A stretch of 64,000 bases of DNA, taken from the NCBI GenBank assembly GCA_035760965.1, contig DASTRY010000007.1:1-64000 (forward strand). Direction: 5' to 3'. Position numbers and translations under genes: made by a program. The DNA comes from JADGHX01 sp035760965 (GTDB lineage: Bacteria > Pseudomonadota > Gammaproteobacteria > Steroidobacterales > Steroidobacteraceae). This document shows, piece by piece, positions 24,356-32,999 of this stretch. Within the stretch, counting starts at the first letter, position 1. Each line of letters starts with the position of its first letter. Below the pieces are notes generated by a model, which was not told where the DNA came from, made no database searches, and saw nothing but the letters and a program-made list of their open reading frames with translations.

Positions 24356-26206
24356 CTAGAGCTTCGGGGAGAAGTTGATGTGCAAACGCGGGCCGAGGTG
24401 CGGTTCCGAGAGCGGCTGCGCGACGTCGACCCCGAGGGTCACGACTGGGAGGCGGAAGCGAAAGCCGAGCCCGACCGAGTACTCGAGCGGATCGCTGAAG
24501 CTGTCGAACGCGTTGCCGAAGTCGAAGAAGGCCGCCACGCCGAAGTTGCGCGGCAGATCGCGCACGATTTCGACGGTGCCGGTGATCAGATGCTTGCCGC
24601 CGAGTTTCGCCGTCTGGGCCACGCAATCGGCGCTCACAGCGGGATCCGGGTCGTTGGGATCGCAGCTCTTGCCCGCCGAGTTCTTGTATCCGACCACCGT
24701 GACGGGCGAGAGCTCGTTGTAGCCGAAGCCGCGCACGCTGCGATCGCCGCCCGCGAAGAAACGCACCGTGCCGGGCAGCTGGCTGAACTTCGACACGAGG
24801 CTCGCGCCGACTTCGCCCCTGAGCAGCAAGTGCAGCTTGCGCGACACGTCGAACACATGCTCGCTCTGCAGATCGAGCTGCAGGAAGTCCGAATCTGAGC
24901 CGATGGAGTGGTGCGAGCCTCGGAGCTGCGCGAACAGCAAGCGGGAGAACAGCGCCTCCCCGAGGTAGCCCTGCGGAACCGACGCGAAGCTGATGCCCGG
25001 GATGAGCAGTGTGTCCGTGCGATTCTGCAGCGCCGATTTGGTCGTGACGTTCTCCGCGGTCACGAAGAAGACGCGCTCCCAGCGCCCCACCACCTGTGTG
25101 ATGCTGGGCTCGAACTTCATGTCCTCGGTGTCGAGGTCCGCGCGCTGCTGCTGCGAATACGTGGTTTCGAACGCGAGCTTCTCGAGGGCCGGGTCGCCGA
25201 TCGGAATGATGTAGTGCGACTCGAGGCTCTTCGTCGGCTGGGAGGTCTTGAATTCCACTTGGAAGCGGTGGCCGCTCGCATTGATGCGCCGATCTTCCCA
25301 CTGCAACGTGCCGCGCACGTTGGTGTCGGTGCCGTAGCCCGCGCCCACCGAATACCGATTGCGGCGGTTCGGGTCGGCGTGGATGCTGATCGGCACGATG
25401 TGCTCTTCGCGGTCCGGATTGCCGGGCAGCACCTCGACCGTCGAGAAGTACTGGCTGTCGTCGAGTGCGAACTGCGTGCGTAGCAGCTCGGTCATGTCGA
25501 ACGGCTCGTCCTGCTGATAGCGCATGTAGCGGCGCACGAGACCGTCGTCGATCACTTGCTGATCGATGGAGGTCGTGCCGAACCGATAGCGAGCGCCCGT
25601 TTCCATCTCGAGGATCGCATCGGCCTTGTGGTGCTCGGGGTCGATCCGCAGCTCGCTCTTCAGCAGCTTGGCGTCGAGATAACCGTAGTTGGCGGCGGTC
25701 CGCTGCAGGTCGCCCTTGATCTTCTCGTACGCAGCATGGTTCAAGCGCTTGCCGGGTCTCAGCGGGAGATTCGAGGTGATGCGTTCGAAGAGCGGATCTT
25801 TCGCGCCGGGGCCCGTGACACGCACGTCGACCTTGTCCATCAGAACGGGCTCGCCCGGGTCGATGTCGATGACCACGCGCCAGTTGCCGCTGCCGAGGTC
25901 ACGCAGCTCCGCGTGCGACTTGGGTTCGTAGTAACCGAAGGGCTTGAGCGCGGCGGCCACCTCGCGCTCGACGCGATTGTGAAGGCGCTCGATGGCATCG
26001 GCGCTCAGCGCTTCGCTCTTCTTGTAGCGGTCGAAGCTCAGGTAGGCCAGGACGTTCGCGCGCAGCTCATCGTCGACGCCGCGCACTTCGATCTCGACGT
26101 TGGCCCGCGCGGGCACGCCCATCCCCAAGCAAACCACGAACCACACGAGCGCGAGCGCCATCCGGCGCAGCCGAATCGCCTGCACGTGTGGATTTCGCTC
26201 CGCCAT
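24356..26206 (-). CDS. tamA: TamA outer-membrane Omp85-family protein
   Basis: A 616-residue Omp85 protein with a signal peptide (cleavage after VPARA), three POTRA domains (about residues 35-270) and a C-terminal 16-strand barrel. The Omp85 loop motif VRGF(G)Y appears in DRSVRGFGYNELS. The last strands include PLEYSVGLGFRFRLP and the terminus NFSPKL. TamA pairs with TamB, encoded next, to form the translocation and assembly module. The start at Met1 precedes a long n-region; Met16 (MALALVWFVV) would give a more normal signal peptide. Confidence 0.93.
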   Translation of the reverse strand: MAERNPHVQAIRLRRMALALVWFVVCLGMGVPARANVEIEVRGVDDELRANVLAYLSFDRYKKSEALSADAIERLHNRVEREVAAALKPFGYYEPKSHAELRDLGSGNWRVVIDIDPGEPVLMDKVDVRVTGPGAKDPLFERITSNLPLRPGKRLNHAAYEKIKGDLQRTAANYGYLDAKLLKSELRIDPEHHKADAILEMETGARYRFGTTSIDQQVIDDGLVRRYMRYQQDEPFDMTELLRTQFALDDSQYFSTVEVLPGNPDREEHIVPISIHADPNRRNRYSVGAGYGTDTNVRGTLQWEDRRINASGHRFQVEFKTSQPTKSLESHYIIPIGDPALEKLAFETTYSQQQRADLDTEDMKFEPSITQVVGRWERVFFVTAENVTTKSALQNRTDTLLIPGISFASVPQGYLGEALFSRLLFAQLRGSHHSIGSDSDFLQLDLQSEHVFDVSRKLHLLLRGEVGASLVSKFSQLPGTVRFFAGGDRSVRGFGYNELSPVTVVGYKNSAGKSCDPNDPDPAVSADCVAQTAKLGGKHLITGTVEIVRDLPRNFGVAAFFDFGNAFDSFSDPLEYSVGLGFRFRLPVVTLGVDVAQPLSEPHLGPRLHINFSPKL

Positions 26207-26351
26207 CGCGACCCTGGTTCAAAGGAGGGGAATTCTAGAGGCATCATCGACGCCCCGCTCGAAGCCTTTTCTCAGAGCCGCGCGCGGCTGCGCGGGTTCC
26301 GTGCACATCGGGGCAGCGATGCGAGAGAGTGCCGCGGCCGCGTGAAAAGGT

Positions 26352-27128
26352 TCACGGCCACTCGCCGGCATTCAGGTGACATTCAGTTTCGCCGATCGGC
26401 GTGCCGGCCGGATCGAAGCGACGCTCCGCCATGACGACATCGCCCGAAGGCTCGAGGAGCAACACCGTCGTCGACCGTGTGCCATAAACCGGATGTATGA
26501 CGAAAGGAGCAGACAGTGCCCGCTCCCACTCCGGCGACAGGCCGCTCTGCAGGGGACCGTCCGCCGCCGGCTCGCGGTCCGCGAGCAGCGTGAAGAGGTC
26601 CGTCACGGGGTCGGTGGATGACGTGGTGAGCCAGCTCTCGAACCGCTCGCGCACCCGGCGGAGTTTCGGCCAGGGCGTGTCGAGATATTCGTTGCTGAGG
26701 CCGTACACGCCCGGGGGCAACGCGCGGGCGAAGCGATCCGCCCGATTGGATGCGTACCAGAGGCTGTCCGTGTCGCTGATCAGCAGATTGAAACCGGAGT
26801 AGCCGGGCGCGTCCGTCTCCAGGCGCCCGAGGAAGTCGTCGGGGGCCGCCTCCTGACTGAGAAACGCCGGCACGAGCGTGCCGCGTGAGGGCGCCGAACG
26901 ACGCGGCCGCTGCAGCTCGCGGAAGTTCGTGACGGCGCCGAACCGATGCCGCCGATCCAGCCCGAGCCATGTGCCGCCGGCGCGCAGGTCTTGTCCGGCC
27001 AGGATGTCGTTGGGCTCGGGCCACTTGCCGAGGGGTGAGGTGGGGCGCTCGTGATACTCATCGCGATTGGCCGCCACGACCAGGCGGTACCGGGGATGCA
27101 AGCGCCAGGCGAGCACCAGCAGGCACAT
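26352..27128 (-). CDS. NRDE/TANGO2-family protein
   Basis: A 258-residue protein of the TANGO2 (NRDE) family, recognised by the start MCLLVLAW, the motif AANRDEYHERP (residues about 19-29) that names the family, and the central segment GLSNEYLDTPWPKLRRV. The Cys at position 2 resembles the nucleophile of Ntn hydrolases, but catalysis has not been established for the family; eukaryotic members have been linked to haem or lipid handling. Its start is 4 bp after the nudC stop, so the two are one transcription unit. Confidence 0.85.
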   Translation of the reverse strand: MCLLVLAWRLHPRYRLVVAANRDEYHERPTSPLGKWPEPNDILAGQDLRAGGTWLGLDRRHRFGAVTNFRELQRPRRSAPSRGTLVPAFLSQEAAPDDFLGRLETDAPGYSGFNLLISDTDSLWYASNRADRFARALPPGVYGLSNEYLDTPWPKLRRVRERFESWLTTSSTDPVTDLFTLLADREPAADGPLQSGLSPEWERALSAPFVIHPVYGTRSTTVLLLEPSGDVVMAERRFDPAGTPIGETECHLNAGEWP

Positions 27129-27132
27129 CGCG

Positions 27133-28068
27133 TCAGTCCTCCTCGCCGATGCGAGTGAGCGCGGGATAGCGCAGCCAGGTCGTGATGAGGCGATAGGAGA
27201 TCGACTGCGTGGGCGGCATGACGGGCGGCCCGTTCAGGAGCTCATCACGGGTGAACCAGCGCGCATCCTCGAGCTCGCCGGTGACGCGCACCTCCTGGTT
27301 CGGCGCGGCGGACGCGTGGAATCCCACCATCAGCGACGACGGAAAAGGCCAGGGCTGCGAGGAGTGATAGTTGGCGTAGCGCACGCGAACGTTGGTTTCC
27401 TCGAAAACTTCCCGCACGACGGCATCCTCGAGACTCTCACCGGGCTCGGCGAAGCCGGCGATCGTCGAGTAGCGGCCCGGTGGCCAGCTGGCTTGGCGAC
27501 CGAGCAGCGCGCGATCGCCGTCGGCAACCAGCACGATGATGGCCGGGTCGATGCGCGGGAAGGACTCGTGCCCGCAGTTGACACATTTCATTACATGACC
27601 GGCGCGCTGCGGCACGAGCGCCGAGCCGCACACCCCGCAGAAGCGATGACGTGAGCGCCAGATCGAGAGCGCACGTGCGTAGGCCATGAGCCCGCTTTCC
27701 TCGGCCGGCATTGTGTTCGCGAGCGGACGCAGCTCGACGAACTTGGCGCCGGGGAGCCATGGCGGCTCGTCTTCCGGGAATTCACGGGGATCCAGATCCA
27801 GCAGCACCGTGCGCGTGTTGCGGAAGCAGCCGAGAAGCACGAGCTGCGCGTCGGATGCTGCTCTGACGAGAGGGTGGTCGTTGCGGACAAAGGCGATGCG
27901 CGGCTCCGGATCTGTATAGACGAGCTGCGTCGTGCCTCGGCTGATCACGTACAGCGTGCTCGCATCGGCGCGTGCAGCGGCCAGCCAATCCGCGGCCTCG
28001 CGCATCTCGGCACGGCGATCGAGGTAGGGCCCGGCAAAATGGTTCGGGCGGTAGCGTTCAGGGTCCAT
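27133..28068 (-). CDS. nudC: NAD(H) diphosphatase NudC
   Basis: A 311-residue Nudix hydrolase that splits NADH to NMNH and AMP and can remove NAD caps from RNA. It carries the zinc site CGVCG...CVNCGHESFPR, the Nudix box beginning GFAEPGESLEDAVVREVFEE (Gly, Glu, Arg-Glu, Glu-Glu at the expected positions) and the NudC-specific SQPWPFPSSLM after it. These three together separate NudC from other Nudix enzymes. It heads a two-gene unit with the NRDE protein. Confidence 0.93.
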   Translation of the reverse strand: MDPERYRPNHFAGPYLDRRAEMREAADWLAAARADASTLYVISRGTTQLVYTDPEPRIAFVRNDHPLVRAASDAQLVLLGCFRNTRTVLLDLDPREFPEDEPPWLPGAKFVELRPLANTMPAEESGLMAYARALSIWRSRHRFCGVCGSALVPQRAGHVMKCVNCGHESFPRIDPAIIVLVADGDRALLGRQASWPPGRYSTIAGFAEPGESLEDAVVREVFEETNVRVRYANYHSSQPWPFPSSLMVGFHASAAPNQEVRVTGELEDARWFTRDELLNGPPVMPPTQSISYRLITTWLRYPALTRIGEED

Positions 28069-28278
28069 ATGTCAAGTCTAGCAGCGGCCCCGCGATGTCT
28101 TGCGGCAGCGCGCCAGCGCGACGTCAGCTCGGCGTTTCCCACGGGGCCTGTGCGCGGCGCGCACTTCATCCAGCGGTCGCCCTGAACGAACTCTGAACAC
28201 CTCGTTCAGCCTCGGCTCACCGAGCCTTGCGCACACTGCACCGCACACACCGTTTCCTGGTGTGCTGACGGAGGATCT

Positions 28279-28761
28279 ATGAAACGCGCTGCTATTGGGG
28301 TTCTTCTGGTTTCCCTGTTTGCCGGCTCGGTCGCCATGGCCGGCCAGGGTTACAGGCCGACACCGGATCGCCGCGATCCGCCGCGCGAGCTCGCTTCCAA
28401 TCATCGCGACGCCCGTCACGACTGGGATCGCGATCATCGGGGTCACGACTATCGTCCGGCTCCGAAGGCTCACTACGTGTATCGCCCGGCGCCGGCCCGA
28501 GTTGTGGTCTATCGGCCCGCGCCGCCGCACCGGTGGGTCGCGTACTCGCCGCCGCCTGGGTACTACGTGCACACGTGGCGTCGTGGTGAGCGGCTGCCGG
28601 TGGCGTACTACGCGCCGCGTTACGTGATTGCCGACTATCACGAGTGCGGTCTGCGTGCGCCGCCGGTGGGCTATCACTGGGTGCGCGTCAACAACGACGC
28701 TGTGCTCGCCGCGGTCGCGACCGGCGTCGTGCTCGACGTTGCATTGCACCTCTTCGGCTGA
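28279..28761 (+). CDS. RcnB-like periplasmic protein
   Basis: A 160-residue exported protein. A signal peptide (cleavage after SVAMA) is followed by a His/Arg/Asp-rich stretch and Tyr-Arg-Pro-Ala repeats (YRPAPK, YRPAPA, YRPAPP). The C-terminal domain (WRRGERLPVAYY; VIADYHECGLRAPPVGYHWVRV) matches RcnB, a family named for periplasmic nickel/cobalt homeostasis in E. coli. The His-rich region could bind metal, but no RcnA efflux pump gene is nearby, so metal function is uncertain. The 210-bp upstream gap shows no gene. Confidence 0.8.
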   Translation: MKRAAIGVLLVSLFAGSVAMAGQGYRPTPDRRDPPRELASNHRDARHDWDRDHRGHDYRPAPKAHYVYRPAPARVVVYRPAPPHRWVAYSPPPGYYVHTWRRGERLPVAYYAPRYVIADYHECGLRAPPVGYHWVRVNNDAVLAAVATGVVLDVALHLFG

Positions 28762-28768
28762 CGATCGC

Positions 28769-28838
28769 ACCGGAGCGATCCGAGATCCCCTTCGGCCCTT
28801 TTCGCTCGCCGATCGATTTGGATCTCGATCGCTCCGGT
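28769..28838. terminator. Bidirectional hairpin between convergent genes
   Basis: An inverted repeat of 20 and 19 bases: 28769-28788 (ACCGGAGCGATC then CGAGATCC) pairs with 28820-28838, with one bulged base and a 31-base loop. It lies 7 bp after the RcnB-like stop and about 20 bp before the end of the convergent FlhC-like gene, so it could stop transcription from both sides. There is no long U-tract. Confidence 0.6.
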
Positions 28839-28859
28839 TTGCGTCCGATGCGCACCGCA

Positions 28860-29411
28860 TCAACCGCAGCCACCTCGCCCGCCCGCGCATCGATGGCATC
28901 GAACATCACCCCTCAACCCGCTGTCGATCACCAACAAGCCACCGCACACGCGACACTCGCCGAGCTTGATGTCTGCACCGCGCGCCAGCTCGTTCACCAG
29001 CAGCACCGCATGCTCGAACGTGATCTGCGAGGACGGCACGAGCATCAGATACGCTTCGAAGGCCTGACAAAGTCGTTCGGCGCGTGCGATACCCGGTAGC
29101 GGATTCTCCTCGTCCACCACCATCGAAGGCTTGACGCCAAGCAGCAAAAACAGGCTTGCCAGCACGGCGGCCTCTTGCTGCACACGCGGCGAGCGCATGA
29201 AGAAGCACGCTTGCCCCGGTGACTTGCCGCGATGCCGTGCGATCCCTGTGGGCCGCAGCGTGAGATAGGTCTTGTAAAGCTTGCGGATGCGATCGTCCGT
29301 GAGCCCCGTCCATTTGCGAATGGTGTGCGTGCGAGCTTCGTGCCTCATGAAGCGCAGCGCGAGATCGAGGCGCAACCGATCTCGCGTGTAGCGATCGTCC
29401 GAGATACGCAT
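28860..29411 (-). CDS. FlhC-like transcriptional regulator
   Basis: A 183-residue protein resembling the flagellar master regulator subunit FlhC. The N-terminal helices (DRLRLDLALRFMRHEARTHT; LTDDRIRKLYK) align with the FlhC DNA-binding part, including the ...RIxKLYK motif. The middle (AERLCQAFEAYLMLVP) aligns with the VIKAYRLYLEQCP stretch. Four cysteines, Cys153/Cys156 and Cys172/Cys175 (CRVCG and CHRC), reproduce FlhC's zinc site with nearly the same spacing. Its ribosome-binding site is AGGGGG. It is divergent from an FlhD-like gene. I see no flagellar gene in the window, so its targets are probably not flagella. The assignment rests on pattern comparison from memory. Confidence 0.8.
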   Translation of the reverse strand: MRISDDRYTRDRLRLDLALRFMRHEARTHTIRKWTGLTDDRIRKLYKTYLTLRPTGIARHRGKSPGQACFFMRSPRVQQEAAVLASLFLLLGVKPSMVVDEENPLPGIARAERLCQAFEAYLMLVPSSQITFEHAVLLVNELARGADIKLGECRVCGGLLVIDSGLRGDVRCHRCAGGRGGCG

Positions 29412-29488
29412 GTTTCCCCCTGAGTCGTCGAGTTGTTGCTGAGTCGACGGGTCCCTTCATACGAGATAGTGCAATGAACAGCCAGTCC

Positions 29489-29514
29489 GAATTTGGTCAA
29501 AAATTCCCAAATTC
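29489..29514. promoter_or_regulatory. 8-10-8 palindrome between the FlhC-like and FlhD-like genes
   Basis: GAATTTGG at 29489-29496 and CCAAATTC at 29507-29514 form a perfect inverted repeat with a 10-bp spacer. It lies 77 bp from one start codon and 74 bp from the other. Known FlhDC boxes are inverted repeats of about 17 bp separated by 10-11 bp, so the geometry is similar although the sequence differs. It is a good candidate for autoregulation by the pair. Confidence 0.6.
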
Positions 29515-29588
29515 ACCGCATGCATTTCGGCGCGATCCGCGTCACCATTGGCAACCCCACGAATCACCATCTGAAGGGAGTACGGTCG

Positions 29589-30230
29589 ATGGATGAACTG
29601 GATCAGGAGCGACCCTGGGAGGCCCACGCATGGTTGCGTGCGGAGACGCTCGCCATGCTCGCCGAGCTGAACGAACAATGTCTCGAGATGCTCACCCTGC
29701 AGCACCTCGCGGCGTCCACGCCCACCGCGCCCTTGTTGCGCGAGACGGGATCACTGCTGCGAATGATGGACATGGACGCGCGCCATCGTGCCGCCGCCTG
29801 CCCCTATCTTCTTTTCGATGCAGGCTTTGCCGACCAGCAGCGCTGGAGCTGGGTGACCGGCAGCTGCATCCGGGATATGGACCTGAAAGAAGGCCCGCCA
29901 TTCTTCACGTTGCAGCAGACACGCTCGATGGCGCGCCTCGTGCTCACCTACGCCTGGCACCTCGCACGAAGTCAGAGCGCAGCCGCGCGGCTTCTCTTGG
30001 GCATGACGGGTCAGTGCAGCAGGTTGATTTCGGTGTGCACGCTCCGGCAGATCCATGATCTGGCCGAAGCTCATCCGGAGTGGCTGCAGCCGCGTTGGGC
30101 GAATCGCCCGCAGTTCTGGCGCGAGTTACTGACGAGCGCAACGAGCGGTGATGCCGCCGCGATGGAGCAGGCACGGCTTCGCGGCCTGCAAATCATGGCC
30201 GCCGAGAATCGGGCCCTGATGCTCGCGTAG
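29589..30230 (+). CDS. FlhD-like regulator with an extra N-terminal domain
   Basis: A 213-residue protein. Residues about 112-205 resemble FlhD: LVLTYAWHLARSQSAAA, then LLLGM, the run TLRQIHDLAEAH (matching FlhD TLPQMVKLAET) and PRW, ending in a helix. FlhD itself is about 116 residues. Residues 1-105 are an added domain of unknown function with RAAACPYLLFDAGFAD in the middle and three cysteines in total. I chose ATG 29589, with AAGGGAG upstream, over an earlier ATG at 29493 that would cross the palindrome. The divergent FlhC-like partner supports the call. Pairing of the two proteins is inference. Confidence 0.68.
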   Translation: MDELDQERPWEAHAWLRAETLAMLAELNEQCLEMLTLQHLAASTPTAPLLRETGSLLRMMDMDARHRAAACPYLLFDAGFADQQRWSWVTGSCIRDMDLKEGPPFFTLQQTRSMARLVLTYAWHLARSQSAAARLLLGMTGQCSRLISVCTLRQIHDLAEAHPEWLQPRWANRPQFWRELLTSATSGDAAAMEQARLRGLQIMAAENRALMLA

Positions 30231-30344
30231 TGCCGCCCTGGGTGACAATTATGTGAAAATCCGCGCAGGGCGCGACACGGTTCGACCGGAGTACGATCCG
30301 CGCTCGCAACAACTCATTCCAACAATCAACGCGGGGTTGCAGTC

Positions 30345-31388
30345 ATGCGTCAGTCGTACGGAATCGCCGCGAGCCGGGTATTGGCTTTTCTCATGGCGCT
30401 CGGGGTGGCCATCGCGGCGGCCGCTCAGAGCGGCGGCGTCACAGGCTACAAGCAAGGTCAGGGCGGCAGCCCCGTGAGCGGTGCGGCCGGCACGGGCGGT
30501 TCGAGCGGCGATGCCGTTCAGCATTGCGACAAGCCCATGGGCGCGCTCGCAGTGGTCGAGCCGCAGGACTACGTGATGCAGTCGCTCAATCACTATGGAC
30601 TGCAATCGCCCACGAGCCTCATTCGCTTGATGGTGCAGCAGTCGAACTGTTTCATCGTCGTGGAGCGGGGCATCGGCATGCAGAACGTCATGCAGGAGCG
30701 GGAGCTCGCGAACGCCGGTCAGCTGCGCCAGGGCTCGAACATGGGCGGCGGGCAGATGGTGACCGCCGACTTCATCCTGACGCCGAACGTCGTGTTCCAG
30801 GAGAACAATGCGGGCGGCGTCGGCGGTGCGCTCGGTGGCGTGCTCAGCCGGAAGAACCCGCTGCTCGGCGCCGTCGCGGGCGGCCTGAAGTTCAAGGAAG
30901 CCCAGACCAGCATGTTGCTCGCCGATGCGCGCAGCGGTGTGCAGGTGGCCGCCGCCGAAGGCAGCACGAAGAAGGCCGATCTCGCCCTCGGCGGCGCGTT
31001 GTTCGGCAGCTACGGCGCGGGGGCGATTGGCGGCTACGGAAACACGAACGAAGGCAAGATCATTGCGGCGGCGCTGCTGGACAACTACAACAAAGTCGTG
31101 GCGGTCGTGCGGAATGATCCGAGTTTGCAGCGGGACGTGGGTACGCTGCGCGAAGAGGCAGGCAAGAAGGTTGCTGCGGGCGCCGTATTCAACGAAGGCG
31201 ATGTCGTCGTGCCGAAGATCGCGAACGTCAAGCTGCTTGCGACGCCGGCGGACGGAGCAAAAGCGCTCGCCACGTTGACGAAGGGCGAAGAGCTGGTCGT
31301 CACGGGCGGCGAGCAGAACGGCTACTTGAAAGTACAGGGAAGCGCGGCGGAGGGCTGGGTGAAGAAAGTCCTCGTGGTCCGCCCTTGA
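30345..31388 (+). CDS. CsgG-like outer-membrane secretion protein with C-terminal SH3 domain
   Basis: A 347-residue exported protein. Residues 1-27 are a Sec signal. Residues about 65-270 match the CsgG/HfaB family (CFIVVERGIGMQNVMQERE; MVTADFILTPNVVF; AQTSMLLADARSGVQV), including the Gly-rich segments that form the barrel strands. CsgG makes the curli export pore in the outer membrane. Unlike E. coli CsgG there is no lipobox cysteine after the signal. Residues about 292-345 form a bacterial SH3 domain (VKLLATPADGAKALATL; GYLKVQG; GWVKKVLV) that could bind cell wall. No curli gene is nearby. It follows the FlhD-like gene by 114 bp in the same direction. Confidence 0.8.
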   Translation: MRQSYGIAASRVLAFLMALGVAIAAAAQSGGVTGYKQGQGGSPVSGAAGTGGSSGDAVQHCDKPMGALAVVEPQDYVMQSLNHYGLQSPTSLIRLMVQQSNCFIVVERGIGMQNVMQERELANAGQLRQGSNMGGGQMVTADFILTPNVVFQENNAGGVGGALGGVLSRKNPLLGAVAGGLKFKEAQTSMLLADARSGVQVAAAEGSTKKADLALGGALFGSYGAGAIGGYGNTNEGKIIAAALLDNYNKVVAVVRNDPSLQRDVGTLREEAGKKVAAGAVFNEGDVVVPKIANVKLLATPADGAKALATLTKGEELVVTGGEQNGYLKVQGSAAEGWVKKVLVVRP

Positions 31389-31392
31389 AACG

Positions 31393-31698
31393 ATGCACTA
31401 CCTGCTGATCTACGATCTTGCGTCGGACTATCTCGAGAAGCGTCCGCAGTTCCGTGCCGCGCACTTGCAGCTGGCCTGGGAGGCGAGCGAGCGCGGCGAG
31501 CTGCGGCTCGCCGGCGCGCTTGCCGATCCTGTGGACCAAGCCGTGCTGTGGTTCGAGGGCGATTCTCCGGCGGTCGCGGAGCGCTTCGCGACCGCCGATC
31601 CCTACGTGAAGAACGGGCTCGTGAAGAGCTGGCGCGTGCGACCGTGGACGACCGTCGTGGGACCGTACGCGAGCACGCCAGTGCGACCGCAATCGTAG
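31393..31698 (+). CDS. YCII-family protein
   Basis: A 101-residue YciI-like protein with the ferredoxin-like fold of the family. It starts HYLLIYDLASDYLEKR and has the family His-Leu pair in FRAAHLQLAWEA, then the AVLWFEGDSPAVAERFATADPYVKNG region with the conserved Asp-Pro. The function is unknown; related proteins act in chloromuconolactone chemistry or as small stand-alone enzymes. It starts 4 bp after the CsgG-like gene, so it is probably co-transcribed. Confidence 0.85.
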   Translation: MHYLLIYDLASDYLEKRPQFRAAHLQLAWEASERGELRLAGALADPVDQAVLWFEGDSPAVAERFATADPYVKNGLVKSWRVRPWTTVVGPYASTPVRPQS

Positions 31699-31708
31699 GC
31701 CGCGCGCG

Positions 31709-31938
31709 CTCGAACGCCGAGCCCGAAGAGAACGCCACGCCAGGCCCGAATCGCAAATCTGCGCACGAACGCCTCGCTGCACCTACGGACGAACCGTGCC
31801 CGAAGCGGGGCTCGAACGCCGAACGGGTTCGAAGCCCCGGCAAGTGCGAGTGCCGACAGGTTCGAGTGCCGACCCGCTTCGAACGCCGGACCGGGTTCGA
31901 ACGCAAAGCCGGCGCTCGAACACCGAATCGGGCGCGAA
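31709..31938. repeat. Degenerate TCGAACGCCGA-type repeats
   Basis: A gene-free stretch of 245 bp between the YCII gene and the first isoaspartyl peptidase contains repeated variants of CTCGAACGCCGA and GGGTTCGAA. The clearest copies are at about 31809-31836 and 31877-31902. The first can also fold into an imperfect hairpin (GGGGCTCGAAC with GTTCGAAGCCCC). No protein or RNA family is recognised; it may be a 3' UTR or short repeat expansion. Confidence 0.5.
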
Positions 31939-31943
31939 GCGCG

Positions 31944-32936
31944 CTAGCGCCCGATCGCCACCTGGCGCTGCCCGGTCGAGTCGCGAGCCGCGCGGAACAT
32001 CCCCTCGGTGTTGAAATCCATGACGAGCTCGCCGCGCGCGCCGCAGGCGATGACGCCGCCGCTGCCGCCGAGCGCCGGAATACGCGAATGAATCAACTCG
32101 CGTACGGCGGCTTCGAGCGGGAGATTGCGATACTCCACCGCACATGCGACGTGATACGCCGCGACCGCGCGAATGAAGTATTCGCCATGGCCCGTCGCAG
32201 AGAGGGCGCACACGCCGTTCTTCGCATACGTCCCCGCGCCGATGATCGGCGAGTCGCCAACCCGTCCCTGACGCTTGTTCGTCATGCCGCCCGTCGAGGT
32301 GGCGGCTGCGAGATTGCCATCCCGATCACAAGCAACCGCACCGACGGTGCCGAGCCAGCCCATCGGCGCCTTGGCCCGGCGGCCCGTCGGTGCGCCGCCT
32401 GAACCGCCTGCGAGCTCCCACGTGCTCAAGCCGCTCGTCGCCGGCATCAAATCCGAGACGGTGCGTCCTTGCTGCTCGGCCGCCAGCTGCAGGCGTCGCT
32501 CGGCGGTGCGGAAATAGTGATTGGCGACGAGCGGAATGCCTTCCTCCAGCGCGAATTCCTCGGCCCCCGTACTCACGAGCAGCACGTGCCGCGATTTCTC
32601 CATCACACGCCGCGCGAGATCGACGGGATTCTTCACGTGCCGAACCGAGGCGACCGCGCCGGCCCGCTGATCCTTGCCATCCATCACCGCCGCATCGAGC
32701 TCCGCCCAGCCCTCGCGCGTCAGCGCGGCACCATGCCCGGCATTGAAGAGGGGATCGTCTTCGAGCGCGCGCACGGCAGTCGTGACCGCATCGAGACTCG
32801 AGCCGCCGCGTTCGAGCACCGCGTATCCCGCGTCGAGGGCTTTGCCCAAGCTATCGGTGTAGCGAGCGCCCTGATCTGTCGCGAGCAGCTCAGCAGGAAC
32901 GCCGCCGGCGCCGCCGTGAATCGCAATCGAGTACAT
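31944..32936 (-). CDS. iaaA: Isoaspartyl peptidase / L-asparaginase, cytoplasmic
   Basis: A 330-residue N-terminal nucleophile hydrolase of the plant-type asparaginase family. It begins MYSIAIHGGAGG. The autocleavage site is WLGTVGAVA, where Thr becomes the new N-terminus and nucleophile of the beta subunit. The binding motif is GRVGDSPIIGAGTYA. It removes beta-aspartyl residues from dipeptides and has some asparaginase activity. An ATG eight codons upstream (32960) is possible, but the family starts at MYSIAIHGG. No signal peptide. A paralogue lies 63 bp upstream on the same strand. Confidence 0.9.
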   Translation of the reverse strand: MYSIAIHGGAGGVPAELLATDQGARYTDSLGKALDAGYAVLERGGSSLDAVTTAVRALEDDPLFNAGHGAALTREGWAELDAAVMDGKDQRAGAVASVRHVKNPVDLARRVMEKSRHVLLVSTGAEEFALEEGIPLVANHYFRTAERRLQLAAEQQGRTVSDLMPATSGLSTWELAGGSGGAPTGRRAKAPMGWLGTVGAVACDRDGNLAAATSTGGMTNKRQGRVGDSPIIGAGTYAKNGVCALSATGHGEYFIRAVAAYHVACAVEYRNLPLEAAVRELIHSRIPALGGSGGVIACGARGELVMDFNTEGMFRAARDSTGQRQVAIGR

Positions 32937-32999
32937 GGGGTTGCCTTGCAGGGATTGCACTGAGACTGTCGTTGGAGACGTGGGGCGCGCCGGCTTCCG

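Noticed and set aside
28060..28080. TTGACA as -35 of a nudC promoter
   Set aside because: On the minus strand it overlaps the start codon itself, so it cannot serve this gene.
29493..29588. Upstream ATG start for the FlhD-like gene
   Set aside because: It would place the palindrome inside the coding region and lacks a ribosome-binding site; ATG 29589 has AAGGGAG.
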